In this document: in pieces, positions 44,514 through 53,690 of the stretch
Numbering within the stretch: the stretch's first letter is position 1
Layout: each line of letters opens with the position of its first letter
Program-made: the position numbers and the translations under genes
Source: DASYPP01 sp036006525
GTDB taxonomy: Bacteria; Gemmatimonadota; Gemmatimonadetes; Gemmatimonadales; GWC2-71-9
Direction: 5' to 3'
Assembly (NCBI GenBank): GCA_036006525.1
Contig: DASYPP010000040.1
Location: forward strand, 62,001-126,000
DNA: 64,000 bases
Notes under the pieces: model-generated
What the model was told of the DNA's origin: nothing
Database searches by the model: none
Seen by the model: only the letters and a program-made list of their open reading frames with translations

Positions 44514-44625
44514 GTAAGCGGTAAGAAGTGAGCAGCGAGCGGGACTGGAAACGAGCAACTGGTGGATGGGCCAATCACCATAGCTCGAATCCTGTCCCGC
44601 TTACTGCTTACCACTTACCGCTTAC
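44514..44625. repeat. Paired tandem-word hairpin element G (GGTAAGC)
   Basis: Left arm 44514-44545 (GTAAGCGGTAAG, then GTGAGCAG type words) and right arm 44594-44625 are complementary in about 26 of 32 bases, loop 48 bases. It lies between the 3' end of tRNA-Ser(GCU) and the gltX start, plus strand. Confidence 0.9.
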
Positions 44626-44653
44626 TTTTCAGCGGACCTTTGAAACTGGACCA

Positions 44654-46081
44654 ATGCCTCCGATCCGCCTTCGTTTTGCTCCGTCGCCCACAGGATATCT
44701 CCACGTCGGTGGTGCCCGTACCGCCCTCTTCAACTGGCTGCTGGCCCGGAAGACCGGGGGGGTCTTCGTGCTGCGCATTGAAGACACCGACAAGGAGCGG
44801 AGCACCGACGCCCATACCCAGGTAATCCTGGACGGGCTGAGCTGGCTCGGCATCACCTGGGACGAAGGGCCTTACTTCCAGGGCCAGTACGGCGACCGGC
44901 ACCGGGCCGACGCGGAAAGGCTCCTCGCCGAGGGCAAGGCCTATCGCTGCTTCTGCACCCGGGAAGAACTCGAGGCCCAGCGGAAACAGACCGTCCAGGG
45001 TGGGGTAGATGCGTTCCGGTACGATCGCCGCTGCCACAAGCTGAGTAAGGAAGAGGTCGCCGACCGGGTGGCCCGGGGACTCACCAGCGTCATCCGGTTC
45101 CTGATGCCGCACGAGGAGATCGCCTGGGATGACGCGGTGCATGGCCGGATCAGTTTCCAGGGCCACGACCTCGACGACCTGGTGATCCTCCGGAGCGACG
45201 GCAGCCCGATCTACAACCTGGCGGTCGTGTCCGACGACATCGCCATGCGAATCACTCACGTGATCCGCGGCGACGACCACATCTCCAATACGCCCAAGCA
45301 GATCGCCCTCTACCGTGCGCTGGGCCACCCGGTCCCTGTCTTCGCCCATGTCCCCATGATCCTGGGTAGTGACGGGAAGAAGCTCTCCAAGCGGCATGGC
45401 GCCACCGCGGTGGGCGATTACCAGGACCGGGGTATGCTCCCTCTCGCGATGCGGAACTTCCTCGCGCTGATGGGCTGGTCGCCCGGCGGCGACCGGGAGA
45501 TCATGCCGGAGCAGGAGATGATTGAGCTGTTTTCACTCGAGGGAATCCAGAAGAAGCCCGCCGTGTTCGACCCGGCCAAGCTGGAGTGGATGAACGGTCA
45601 GTATCTCTCCGCTCTGCCCGCCGCGGAACTGGAAGCGCCGGTCCGTCGCGAGCTGGGTCGGATGGGCGTGGAACCCGGCAGCCGCGACCTGGCCCCGCTC
45701 ATCGACAGCGTGAAGACCCGCTCCCGTACCATTCTGGATATCGCCGCCCAGGTCGCGGTTCGGCTCGACCCGGCGCGCTCGACCCTGGACCCCAAGGCCA
45801 CCCAGTTGATAGCGAAAATGGGAGACGATTTCGTGCGCAACCTCCGGCTGGCCGCGACCGCGCTCGACCAGGTCTCCGAATCCGATTGGCGTCCCGAGAC
45901 AATTCTCGCGGCACTCAAGGCGTCGGCCGAGTCGAACCAGGTGAAGCTGGGTGACGCGATGCAGCCGATCCGGGTGGCGCTCACCGGCAGCACAGTGTCC
46001 GAGCCGGTGAACGAGCTGCTCGCCGTCGTGGGCCGCCAGGTTGCGCTCCAACGACTCTCCACCTTTTCACCCGGGGGCTGA
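44654..46081 (+). CDS. gltX: Glutamyl-tRNA synthetase
   Basis: A 475-residue class I synthetase. I use the ATG at 44654; the longer frame begins inside the repeat element. It starts with RLRFAPSPTGYLHVGGARTALF (HVGG as the HIGH-type motif, split at the Gly), then LRIEDTD; KLSKRHGATAV near residue 253 is the KMSKS loop. Length is typical. Whether it is a non-discriminating type that also charges tRNA-Gln is not visible; no glnS or gatCAB is in the window. Confidence 0.97.
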   Translation: MPPIRLRFAPSPTGYLHVGGARTALFNWLLARKTGGVFVLRIEDTDKERSTDAHTQVILDGLSWLGITWDEGPYFQGQYGDRHRADAERLLAEGKAYRCFCTREELEAQRKQTVQGGVDAFRYDRRCHKLSKEEVADRVARGLTSVIRFLMPHEEIAWDDAVHGRISFQGHDLDDLVILRSDGSPIYNLAVVSDDIAMRITHVIRGDDHISNTPKQIALYRALGHPVPVFAHVPMILGSDGKKLSKRHGATAVGDYQDRGMLPLAMRNFLALMGWSPGGDREIMPEQEMIELFSLEGIQKKPAVFDPAKLEWMNGQYLSALPAAELEAPVRRELGRMGVEPGSRDLAPLIDSVKTRSRTILDIAAQVAVRLDPARSTLDPKATQLIAKMGDDFVRNLRLAATALDQVSESDWRPETILAALKASAESNQVKLGDAMQPIRVALTGSTVSEPVNELLAVVGRQVALQRLSTFSPGG

Positions 46082-46082
46082 G

Positions 46083-47285
46083 TTGGCCGCGCGCCGGTTG
46101 ATTGGGGCTGCGCTGCTGGTTTGCTCCGGGTGCGCCACTCAGCCGGCTCCCACTCCCGCAGTCCCGGTCGCGGTGGTGGACACCACACCCGCCGTTGTCG
46201 AGAACCCGCCGCCCCCACCCGCCATCATCGACACCACGCCGCCCGCTCCAGCCCCGGCGGTGCGGGCGGCGCTTCCGGTCCGTCTGAGCTTCACCGGCGA
46301 CATCAACCTCGGAACCACCACCCTGCCCCAGGGCCTCCCTCCCGACGATGGTCGCGGTCTCCTCGATGGCGTCGCCACCCTGCTCACCGGCGACCTGGTC
46401 ATCGGGAACTTCGAGGGCGTTCTCGCCGATACTGGCGCCTCCCATAAATGCGATGCGCCGCAGGATCCCCGCCGGCGGCGCCAGGAGCCGCCCCCCCAGC
46501 GCGCCAACTGTTACGCGTTCAGCACCCCGACCCGGCTGGCACCGCGCTTGGTCGAGGCCGGGTTCACCCATCTCAACCTCGCCAACAATCACGCCAACGA
46601 CATGGGCCTCGGAGCCCGCCTGGCGAGCGACAGCGTTCTCCGTTCGCTTGGTCTCCGGACCTACGGCCCTGCGGGGAAAGTCAGCGTGGATACGGTCCGC
46701 CGCGGCGATAGCCTCACCGTGATCGGCCTGATCGGCTTTACTACGTACCCCTTCGCGCCCAACCTGCTGGACATCGCGGCCAGCGTCCGGCTGGTAGACT
46801 CGGTCGCCCAGTTCACCGACCTGGTGATCGTCACCTTCCACGGCGGGGCCGAGGGGACCGGCGCCCAGAACGTTCCTCGCGGAGCCGAGTTCCTGGGCCG
46901 GGAGCCGCGAGGCGATCTGCGTGCCTGGTCCCATGCCGTGATTGACGCGGGCGCCGACCTGGTCGTTGGGCACGGTCCCCACGTGTTGCGGGGGTTGGAG
47001 TTCTATCAGGGAAGGCTGATCGCGTATTCGCTGGGAAATTTCATGACCTTCCACGGCTTCAACCTGGACGGCGTCCTCGGTATCACCGCGATCCTGCAGG
47101 TCGAGCTCTCCGGTGACGGCAGCTACCTCGCGGCCCGCATTCTCCCGCTGGTGCAGCAACCGCATATCGGCCCGCGGGAAGACCCCGGCCGCACAGCCAC
47201 CTTTCTGCTTCAGCGCCTCTCCCGGGAAGACTTTGGCCCCACCGCCGCCCGGGTGGGTGACGACGGGGCCATTCTACCGCCCTGA
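46083..47285 (+). CDS. CapA family (PGA capsule synthesis) lipoprotein
   Basis: A 400-residue exported protein with TTG start at 46083, right after the gltX stop. Lipobox LLVCSGC near residue 17, then a Pro/Thr-rich linker. From about residue 80 it carries the CapA metallophosphatase-like fold: FTGDINLG, VIGNFEGVLAD, NLANNHANDMG, FHGGAEG, VVGHGPHVLRG and YSLGNFMTF in the usual order. CapA-like proteins serve poly-gamma-glutamate capsule synthesis in Bacillus; in other bacteria the role is mostly unknown. No other capsule gene is here. Confidence 0.87.
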   Translation: MAARRLIGAALLVCSGCATQPAPTPAVPVAVVDTTPAVVENPPPPPAIIDTTPPAPAPAVRAALPVRLSFTGDINLGTTTLPQGLPPDDGRGLLDGVATLLTGDLVIGNFEGVLADTGASHKCDAPQDPRRRRQEPPPQRANCYAFSTPTRLAPRLVEAGFTHLNLANNHANDMGLGARLASDSVLRSLGLRTYGPAGKVSVDTVRRGDSLTVIGLIGFTTYPFAPNLLDIAASVRLVDSVAQFTDLVIVTFHGGAEGTGAQNVPRGAEFLGREPRGDLRAWSHAVIDAGADLVVGHGPHVLRGLEFYQGRLIAYSLGNFMTFHGFNLDGVLGITAILQVELSGDGSYLAARILPLVQQPHIGPREDPGRTATFLLQRLSREDFGPTAARVGDDGAILPP

Positions 47286-47312
47286 CTCTGATGGTCGGCT
47301 GGCGCGCCGGGC

Positions 47313-48977
47313 TCAGTCGCCGTAGCTCGATTCAGGCGTCAGGTCGATCTTGGACACCGCCGCGACGATCTGTTGCGCGGAAGTGAGCAAGGTAAAGGCA
47401 TTGCTGCCGGTGAACATCCCGGACGCGCAGAGAATCTGCACCGAGGTCACGCCGCTGGTGATCTGGTGCGCCTGGATGTCGGGCCCGGTCAGGGTCGTCG
47501 GCCCACCGCAGCCGACGTCGATACTGTACGGAGACTGGGAAGTGCCGAGCCGATAGCCGAAGTCGCTGATCACGTTGAGCGTGTTGTTGGAGCTTCCCCC
47601 CAGGCTCGTGGTGTCGTCGGCAACGAGGACGATCCGGCCGCCACCCCGCGCGAAACGCTTCAGTTCGTTCATCTCCTTGTCGCTCAGGTACACCGTGGGA
47701 TTCCACACCACGATGGTTTTGACCGCCGCCGAGATATTGCGGTACGGTACCAGGGTGTCTCGGCGCTGGATCGTGTAGCCCGCCGTGGTGAGCGCGTTCG
47801 AAAGCGATATGAGCGCGCTGTCCGCGCAGATGCCGCTGGCCAGGCAGGTCGAATTCCGGCCCCGGTCGAACAGGATGGTCTTGGCGCTGCTGCCGCCTCG
47901 GGCGCCTACCCCGGAGAACCCGATCAGCCGGGTGAGCAGGGCGCGATTACCCGGCTCGGCGGCAAGCGCGGCATCGGTGAAGAGATAGGTGTCGCCAAAC
48001 GTGGCGAGATCGCCCCCCGGGGTGGGAGGAGAGCTGACCAGGACAGGTGCACAGGAGGAGTCGGTTCCGGTGGTCGCGCACACTTGCACGGTCGCGGGCG
48101 AAGGTGGCACCGCCGGGGCGCTGTAGTAGCCGTATGTCGAATCGATCGTGCCGACCGTGGCGTTGCCGCCCGGAATGCCGTTCACGGTCCACTTGTACGA
48201 ACCGAAGGGAAGATCCGAGTAGGCATAGAAAGACGTGAACGCCCCTGGAAGCGCCTCGAGGGAGTCGGGAGCAATGGCGATCTGGCCCGGCGAGAAGTAC
48301 ATCCGGGTGCTGGTGGCCGACCCATTCGGCGTCTCGGCATAAATCACCGCGACGCTCCGCCGGGAGCTGGCCGGCAGGCGGCCGAAGGCATCGATCGGGG
48401 CCGCGGGGTCGTCCGTCTGCCACGACACGTAGACGTTGGGAACCACCTGGAACGACGTGTCGTACGCGGTGAACGACATCTGGACCGTGTCGCCCACCGT
48501 GACCAGCGAGTCGCCCGGAGAGATGGTGACGTAGTAGACATTCTGCCCCGGCCCCACGTAGGAGACCGGAATCTGCGGTGGCGGCTGGTTGCTGCCGATC
48601 CGGGCCTGGAACGTCTGCTGGCCCACAAACAGCGCGGTCCCCACCTGGTCCTGGTAGGTGAGGTCAACGGTCAGCGATTCCGCCGCGGCCGTGAGCTGCA
48701 GCGGAAGCTGCAGCGTCACGCTGGTCGCGAAGGGCGAGAACGGAATCACCTGATCCAGCAACAGCCGGTTGCCCTGGCCGTGGATCACCAGGTGAACCCG
48801 GTCCACGCCGAGCCCGCCGGCAAAACGGGTGAAGTTGGGGGGGAGCTGCGGCGCTACCACGAGACTCTGGGTGGAAACGCCGGGGCCGGCGGGCTCATCG
48901 CGCAGGGAGCACGTTGTTACGGACAATGCGAGGAGCATGACAGCAAAAGAATTCCGGACGTGGTGGGTCCAGTTCAC
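47313..48977 (-). CDS. Exported lipoprotein-like protein with beta and DUF4350-like regions
   Basis: A 554-residue exported protein. Signal region SFAVMLLALSVTTC with a likely lipobox near residue 23. Several beta-sandwich regions follow (VTVGDTVQMSFTAYDTSFQ with Ig-like look). The last 200 residues (LFTDAALAAEPGNRALLTRL, then RRDTLVPYRNISAAVKTIVV and FARGGGRIVLVADD) resemble the DUF4350/GATase-like fold that occurs in membrane proteins bordering MoxR-DUF4159 systems. Family uncertain. Confidence 0.65.
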   Translation of the reverse strand: MNWTHHVRNSFAVMLLALSVTTCSLRDEPAGPGVSTQSLVVAPQLPPNFTRFAGGLGVDRVHLVIHGQGNRLLLDQVIPFSPFATSVTLQLPLQLTAAAESLTVDLTYQDQVGTALFVGQQTFQARIGSNQPPPQIPVSYVGPGQNVYYVTISPGDSLVTVGDTVQMSFTAYDTSFQVVPNVYVSWQTDDPAAPIDAFGRLPASSRRSVAVIYAETPNGSATSTRMYFSPGQIAIAPDSLEALPGAFTSFYAYSDLPFGSYKWTVNGIPGGNATVGTIDSTYGYYSAPAVPPSPATVQVCATTGTDSSCAPVLVSSPPTPGGDLATFGDTYLFTDAALAAEPGNRALLTRLIGFSGVGARGGSSAKTILFDRGRNSTCLASGICADSALISLSNALTTAGYTIQRRDTLVPYRNISAAVKTIVVWNPTVYLSDKEMNELKRFARGGGRIVLVADDTTSLGGSSNNTLNVISDFGYRLGTSQSPYSIDVGCGGPTTLTGPDIQAHQITSGVTSVQILCASGMFTGSNAFTLLTSAQQIVAAVSKIDLTPESSYGD

Positions 48978-49062
48978 GGCGTAAGCTCCCGAAGGAATTG
49001 ATGTTAGGTGCGTGCGTGGAGTATTGAACTATTGCCTGGAATTGGCAAGAAGAGTGCCCAGA

Positions 49063-49178
49063 AAAGGCCTATGGCGTATGGCTAATGGCACCTATACCAG
49101 CCGACCGAACTCAATCTGTCGGTGGCAACATTTGCCATACGCTATACGCCATATGCCCTAAGCCATAGGCTGCTTTTC
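49063..49178. repeat. Paired tandem-word hairpin element J (TATGGC)
   Basis: Left arm 49063-49092 (GGCCTATGGCGTATGG) and right arm about 49131-49178 are complementary; words shared with elements E and F (CATATGGCG, CCTATGGC). The right arm starts next to the stop of the 147-residue gene (49177-49179). Confidence 0.88.
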
Positions 49179-49620
49179 ACACGAGAACACCTGTACGCCA
49201 GCGCCAGATCTTGGTCAGAAGCTCGTCGAGGAACTGGTGGATGACGAAAGCATCGACCGCGATGGCGGTCGCGGCCCGGTCCATTCCCCAGAGCGTCGCG
49301 CGCTTCACGTCGCCGTCGAAATCAGCTTGGATGAAGCTGCGCTCGTCCTGGCTCCAGATGGTCGGCAACTGGTCGGAAAAGAGTTGGGCCACCCCGTTTA
49401 CGCCGGGTCCCCCTATTGCCAGCGTGGGATTCAGGTGAAAAATGCGGTTCTCCAGGTACCACGCATCCCCAACCACGACTGCGCGCCGGAAGGTCTGCCC
49501 GGCTCCCCGGCGATCCACCTCTTCCTTGAGACGATAAGCCAGCGGGCGGTCCCGCTCCTCGGCCCGGATGTCGGTTCCGGTGACCAGGATGATGGTCTCT
49601 TCGGTATCGATCAGTTTCAT
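49177..49620 (-). CDS. Hypothetical protein
   Basis: A 147-residue soluble protein starting MKLIDTEETIILVTGTDIRAEERD. The pattern of VVVGDAWYLE and NPTLAIGGPGVNGVAQL is consistent with an alpha/beta fold. No family that I recognise. It overlaps the previous gene by four bases, so it is translated with the TonB-N-like protein. Confidence 0.65.
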   Translation of the reverse strand: MKLIDTEETIILVTGTDIRAEERDRPLAYRLKEEVDRRGAGQTFRRAVVVGDAWYLENRIFHLNPTLAIGGPGVNGVAQLFSDQLPTIWSQDERSFIQADFDGDVKRATLWGMDRAATAIAVDAFVIHQFLDELLTKIWRWRTGVLV

Positions 49621-50501
49621 GGTTGTGAAGGTGGTGGTGGCTGATCGGCTGGCGGGGGCGGTTCCCGCTGGGCCCTTTCGAAATCCCGTTCCCGCTGCTT
49701 GCGATCCCGGATATCCCGGATCGCCCGCTTGAAGTCCTCCATGTTCTGGGCCCGCCGCGCGGCCTGCTCGATGTCGGCGCGCATGTCGATCACGTGATCC
49801 AGCGCCCGGTCCTGGCTGACGTTCCCGCCGGGAATCGGCAGCAGCGCCAGCAAGGCCGCGGGAATCTTGAGTCCGGCCACGTAAATGTACTTCGAGTCGA
49901 GGCCGAACTTGCTCCCGGCCAGCGTGGTGGTCCAGTCCGGCAACTTGAGCGCTGCCCCGGGCTCGTTCGCCAGCGAATCGAGGAAGGCCTGCATGATCGC
50001 GGTGACCGCGCTGTCCACATGCTCCACGTGGCTGCGCTCGAGATGACGCGCCAGGTCCACGGGCGAGAAGGGCACCGGCCGGACCCAGCCCACACCATCG
50101 CCATAGTCCGGCCCGATCCGTACCCGGCCGCGCTCAGTCGTTGTCGCCCCGGAATCCGGCGGAGTGATGACCCCGCCTCGGAGTGACGGCGCGGACTCGG
50201 GTACCAGCTCGGGCGGCCGGGAACCCCCGGTCGAAGCCGCGGCTGGCGTCGGGATCGGGGGGAGAGGCCTCCGGGAGTTGCCGCGGGGCGCGAGGTAAAC
50301 CATCACCGGTGAGTCCGACTGCGTCGGCGACTGGGGTACCGGGATCAGGCTGAGTTCCGGCCAGGGGTGCCGATCCGGAGGCCGCGACTCGATCGGCCCG
50401 TAAAACAGGAGGACATGCACAACGATGCTGATCGCGAGGGCCACTCGCGACCATTGGCGGCGGACCGGGAAGCCCAGGTTAAGCGGTCGCGGGTTCGGCA
50501 T
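49617..50501 (-). CDS. TonB-N-like membrane-anchored protein
   Basis: A 294-residue protein. N-terminal single helix SRVALAISIVVHVLLFYGP at about residues 18-36, with the His in VVHVLLF that is seen in TonB and TolA anchors, then a Pro/Ser-rich periplasmic linker. A domain from about 140 to 225 follows and a charged alpha-helical region with many Arg (RDIRDRKQRERDFERAQREPPP). The usual TonB C-terminal domain is not recognisable. It is possibly an energy-transducing or scaffold protein; unverified. Confidence 0.6.
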   Translation of the reverse strand: MPNPRPLNLGFPVRRQWSRVALAISIVVHVLLFYGPIESRPPDRHPWPELSLIPVPQSPTQSDSPVMVYLAPRGNSRRPLPPIPTPAAASTGGSRPPELVPESAPSLRGGVITPPDSGATTTERGRVRIGPDYGDGVGWVRPVPFSPVDLARHLERSHVEHVDSAVTAIMQAFLDSLANEPGAALKLPDWTTTLAGSKFGLDSKYIYVAGLKIPAALLALLPIPGGNVSQDRALDHVIDMRADIEQAARRAQNMEDFKRAIRDIRDRKQRERDFERAQREPPPPADQPPPPSQP

Positions 50502-50519
50502 TGCCGGGACAGGTGCTGG

Positions 50520-51137
50520 TCATGCGCGGCTCACCACGGGATTGCGAAGAATCCCGACTCCGGGAATCTCTACCTCGACTTCATCTCCCACGGCAAGCTG
50601 CCCGGTGCCCGCCGGTGTGCCGGTCGCGATGAGATCGCCCGGCTCCAGCCGCATGATCCGGCTGATATACGCCAGCAGGAATGGAATCGAAAACTGCATG
50701 TCACGGACGTGGCCCCGCTGGCGCTCGGCCCCGTTCACCCGGCCAATGATCTCCAGGGTCCGCCAATCGAGCCCGGTCGCCAGCCGGGGGCCTACCGGGC
50801 AGAAGGTGTCGAAGCCCTTGGCCCGGGCCCACTGGTTGTCCGTCTTCTGCAGGTCCCGCGCGGTCACGTCGTTCACGCAGACGAAACCGGCGATGGCCTG
50901 CTCGGCTTCGGCCTCGCTGGCGTGGGACAACCGGCTGCCCACCACCACTCCAATTTCCGATTCATACTCCACCCGGCTCGATTCCGGCGGCAATACGATC
51001 GGCTCCCCCGGACCGATCATCGCGCTGGGCGGCTTGAAGAACAGGAGCGGCTGCCTGGGGACTTCGTTCCCCAGCTCCCGCGCGTGCTCCGCGTAGTTGC
51101 GACCTACGGCAACAATCTTGGTCGGCGAGATGATCAG
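50520..51137 (-). CDS. Fumarylacetoacetate hydrolase family protein (probable CTG start)
   Basis: A 205-residue FAH-family enzyme. An ATG within the gene (51020) starts at MIGPGEP, but the reading frame continues upstream and encodes KIVAVGRNYAEHARELGN, which is the standard N-terminus of the family. There is no ATG, GTG or TTG in that frame after the last upstream stop; a CTG at 51137 with AGGAG seven bases upstream, overlapping the dinG stop as CTGA, is the best start. Metal ligands EYESEIGVVVG and the DVTARDLQ region are normal. FAH-type enzymes cleave or decarboxylate C-C bonds of 2-oxo compounds (for example acylpyruvase). The exact substrate is unknown. Confidence 0.85.
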   Translation of the reverse strand: MIISPTKIVAVGRNYAEHARELGNEVPRQPLLFFKPPSAMIGPGEPIVLPPESSRVEYESEIGVVVGSRLSHASEAEAEQAIAGFVCVNDVTARDLQKTDNQWARAKGFDTFCPVGPRLATGLDWRTLEIIGRVNGAERQRGHVRDMQFSIPFLLAYISRIMRLEPGDLIATGTPAGTGQLAVGDEVEVEIPGVGILRNPVVSRA

Positions 51138-53653
51138 ACGCTGGCTCCTATGCCGTGCCGGGCAAAAAAATCTTCACACTTGGTCAATACCTGCTGCCAG
51201 GTCCCGGTGACCCGCTCGGCCCGGGGCAACCCGCTCAACACCAGAGCGCCGTAGCGCTTAGTGATGACGCGCTTGTCCAGCAGCACCACCACACCCACGT
51301 CGCGGCGGGAACGGATCAGCCGGCCGAAGCCCTGCTTGAGCTTGAGCGCCGCGTGGGGCAGCAGGTAGCTCATGAATCCGTCCTCGCCCTGCTCCGCCAA
51401 CCGCTCCAGGCGTGCCTCGGTAATCGGCTCGTTAGGGACCTTGAAAGGTAGCTTGGTGAGCACCAGGGTACGAAGCGCCCGGCCCGGCACATCGACCCCC
51501 TCCCAGAATGAATCAGTGCCCAGCAGAATGGCGTTGCCGGCTTCCCGAAAGCGGCGCAGCAACTGGTCCCGCGGCCCCTGGCCTTGTACCAGTAACGGCC
51601 ACCGATTCCCCAGGGTTCCCTGCAGCTCCGCCGCGACCCGCCGGAGCGCCGAATGGCTGGTGAACAGGACGAACATCCCGCCGTCGGAGGCATAAGCGAG
51701 ATCGCTGACCACCCGGCCCACGGCGGCGGTATGGCCTACTTCGTCTTCCCGCGGCTCCGGGATGTCGGTCGGAATGCCGAACAGGCATTGCGAGGCAAAA
51801 TCGAAGGGTGACGCCAGAATCTCCCGGGTCTTCACCGGCGAACGCTCACCACCGAGACCGATCCGGGATTCCAGAAACGTGAAGTCTCCGCTGGCCGCGA
51901 GGGTGGCGCTGGTAAGCGTCACCGTAGTGAGCCGGTCGAACAACAGCTCCCGGAGCAATGGCGCCAGGTCGAGCGGAACTGCCGCCAGGGCCACCTGTTG
52001 GCCCCGATAACCGCTCCGCTCCAGCCAGCGCACGGTCGGCGGCCCGCCCCCGGCCGGACGCAGAGTGCCGTTCAAGCCATCCGAAATCCCTTCCAGCCGC
52101 CGGATGACCGCGCGTACCTCCTGGAGCAACTGGGTCTGCCGATCCTCGGGCGGCGCGGTGGACATCCGGTCCGCGATCGTTTCCACGTGTTCCTTGAGAT
52201 TCCGGAACGCAGCCACCGTCGCATCGAGTTCGACCGCCAGCCCCAGGCCCCAGATCGGGTCCTGCCCGAACTCGTCTCCCAACCGCATCACGTGCCCGGG
52301 CACCGATTCCAGCCGTTCGAACAGCATCTGAATCAGCGATTCAGCGGAGCGCCGGGCCTGGGCCAGTGTCGGACTAAGCCGGTCGTGCAGCAGATCGAGG
52401 CTGGCGCGGCTCAGCATGTCGGGTTGGCTGCTCAGCTGCCAGGCCAGGGCGGGCACCAGTCCCTTGCCGTTGCGCTCGAACCGGTTGAGCAGGCGGCGGA
52501 TTCCGCCCGAGCTCAGCTGCACGCCCAGGTGGTTGGCCGCGACGTCCTCCAGGTGATGCGCCTCGTCCAGCACCAGCCGGGTGTAGGGCGGCAACACCGC
52601 GGCTTCCAGCCAGTTGTCCTGGGCCCGGCGCACCGCGAGATCGGCCGCGAGCAGGTGATGGTTCACCACGATGACGTCGGCTTCGGCGGCCTTACGCCGG
52701 GCGCTGAACAGGAAGCACCGGTTGAAGTGTTCGCACTTGACCCGGGTACAGAGATCCGCTTCCGCGCTCACTTCGTCCCATACCTCCAGGCTGGGCTGGA
52801 TCGGAAGATCGCTTAGTGTCCCATCGCTGGTCTTCTTCGCCCAGGCTGCCAATCCCTCCAGCTCGTCCCACTTGTCCGGTTCCAGCAGCGACCGCTGTCC
52901 GGTTTGGGCCTGGTCGAGCCGATGGAGGCACAGGTAATTCCTCCACCCCTTGAGCAGCGCAAACGTCGGGGTGTAGTCATCATCGCCGAGCGCGGTGCGC
53001 AGCAGCGGGAGGTCCTTGGCGAACAGTTGTTCCTGGAGGTTGATCGTATTGGTGCTGACGACGGTACGCTCCTGGTTGGCCCGGGCCCAGGCCAGCGCGG
53101 GAACCAGGTAGGCAAAGGACTTGCCGACGCCGGTCCCGGCCTCGAGGAGCACGACGCCACCGTCGTTGTAGGCATCGCTGATGTGGGCCGCCATGTCCCG
53201 CTGGCTGGGACGATCCTCATAGTTCCCCAGCACCCCGGCGACCGGGCCCCCTTCCCCCAGCAAGGCCACGACATCGAGCGCGTCGATCGGAACCTGCTTC
53301 CGACTCCGCGGTACTTCCACCGCGACGTACAGGTCGGTCGCCGTGTTGTTGATGATACCGAATCCCACGCCGCCGTCGTGCGCCCGCGCGGCCACGCTGA
53401 GATCGGCCTGGGACGGCTCCAGCAGTCCACTCGGGTGGTTGTGCAGCAGCATTTCACCCGGATTCGCGATCCCCGGCAGGGCGAGCACCTGGTCCACGGT
53501 GCCACGGGCAGCGACCCGGGCCGAGGTCACCACGCCATCGTCGTCCACCTGCGCGACGAACGACACCTCGCGCCCACCCGCGGCGGCGATTTCGCGGGAG
53601 AGGTAGGCCTGGACGTCCGGGGCGATGCGGGAGGTCTGGATTGAATCAGACAC
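51134..53653 (-). CDS. dinG: JAMM (RadC-like) domain-DinG helicase fusion
   Basis: An 839-residue protein. The first 120 residues are a JAB/MPN domain of RadC type: LHNHPSGLLEPSQAD near residue 71 gives the H-x-H-x7-S-x2-D metal motif complete. The rest is a DinG/XPD-type superfamily 2 helicase: EAGTGVGKSFAYL (Walker A) near 176, LDEAHHLEDVA (DEAH) near 355, and Cys residues at LCLHR, ADLCTRVKC and NRCFLF fitting the four-Cys iron-sulfur cluster. The last motifs are QGFGRLIRSRRDVGVVVLLDKR. DinG unwinds R-loops and D-loops. The fused JAMM domain would add a metalloprotease or deubiquitinase-like function, or only DNA-related binding as in RadC. Confidence 0.88.
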   Translation of the reverse strand: MSDSIQTSRIAPDVQAYLSREIAAAGGREVSFVAQVDDDGVVTSARVAARGTVDQVLALPGIANPGEMLLHNHPSGLLEPSQADLSVAARAHDGGVGFGIINNTATDLYVAVEVPRSRKQVPIDALDVVALLGEGGPVAGVLGNYEDRPSQRDMAAHISDAYNDGGVVLLEAGTGVGKSFAYLVPALAWARANQERTVVSTNTINLQEQLFAKDLPLLRTALGDDDYTPTFALLKGWRNYLCLHRLDQAQTGQRSLLEPDKWDELEGLAAWAKKTSDGTLSDLPIQPSLEVWDEVSAEADLCTRVKCEHFNRCFLFSARRKAAEADVIVVNHHLLAADLAVRRAQDNWLEAAVLPPYTRLVLDEAHHLEDVAANHLGVQLSSGGIRRLLNRFERNGKGLVPALAWQLSSQPDMLSRASLDLLHDRLSPTLAQARRSAESLIQMLFERLESVPGHVMRLGDEFGQDPIWGLGLAVELDATVAAFRNLKEHVETIADRMSTAPPEDRQTQLLQEVRAVIRRLEGISDGLNGTLRPAGGGPPTVRWLERSGYRGQQVALAAVPLDLAPLLRELLFDRLTTVTLTSATLAASGDFTFLESRIGLGGERSPVKTREILASPFDFASQCLFGIPTDIPEPREDEVGHTAAVGRVVSDLAYASDGGMFVLFTSHSALRRVAAELQGTLGNRWPLLVQGQGPRDQLLRRFREAGNAILLGTDSFWEGVDVPGRALRTLVLTKLPFKVPNEPITEARLERLAEQGEDGFMSYLLPHAALKLKQGFGRLIRSRRDVGVVVLLDKRVITKRYGALVLSGLPRAERVTGTWQQVLTKCEDFFARHGIGASV

Positions 53654-53690
53654 GCGGGATTGCAGCTGAGATCATGCACGGAAACTTAAT

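Noticed and set aside
44528..44653. Longer N-terminus for gltX
   Set aside because: It lies inside repeat element G; the true N-terminal motif begins a few residues after the ATG at 44654.
47373..49001. A 542-residue plus-strand frame over the secreted protein gene
   Set aside because: Low-complexity Arg/Gly/Ala-rich shadow; the minus-strand gene has a signal peptide and a sensible beta-rich sequence.
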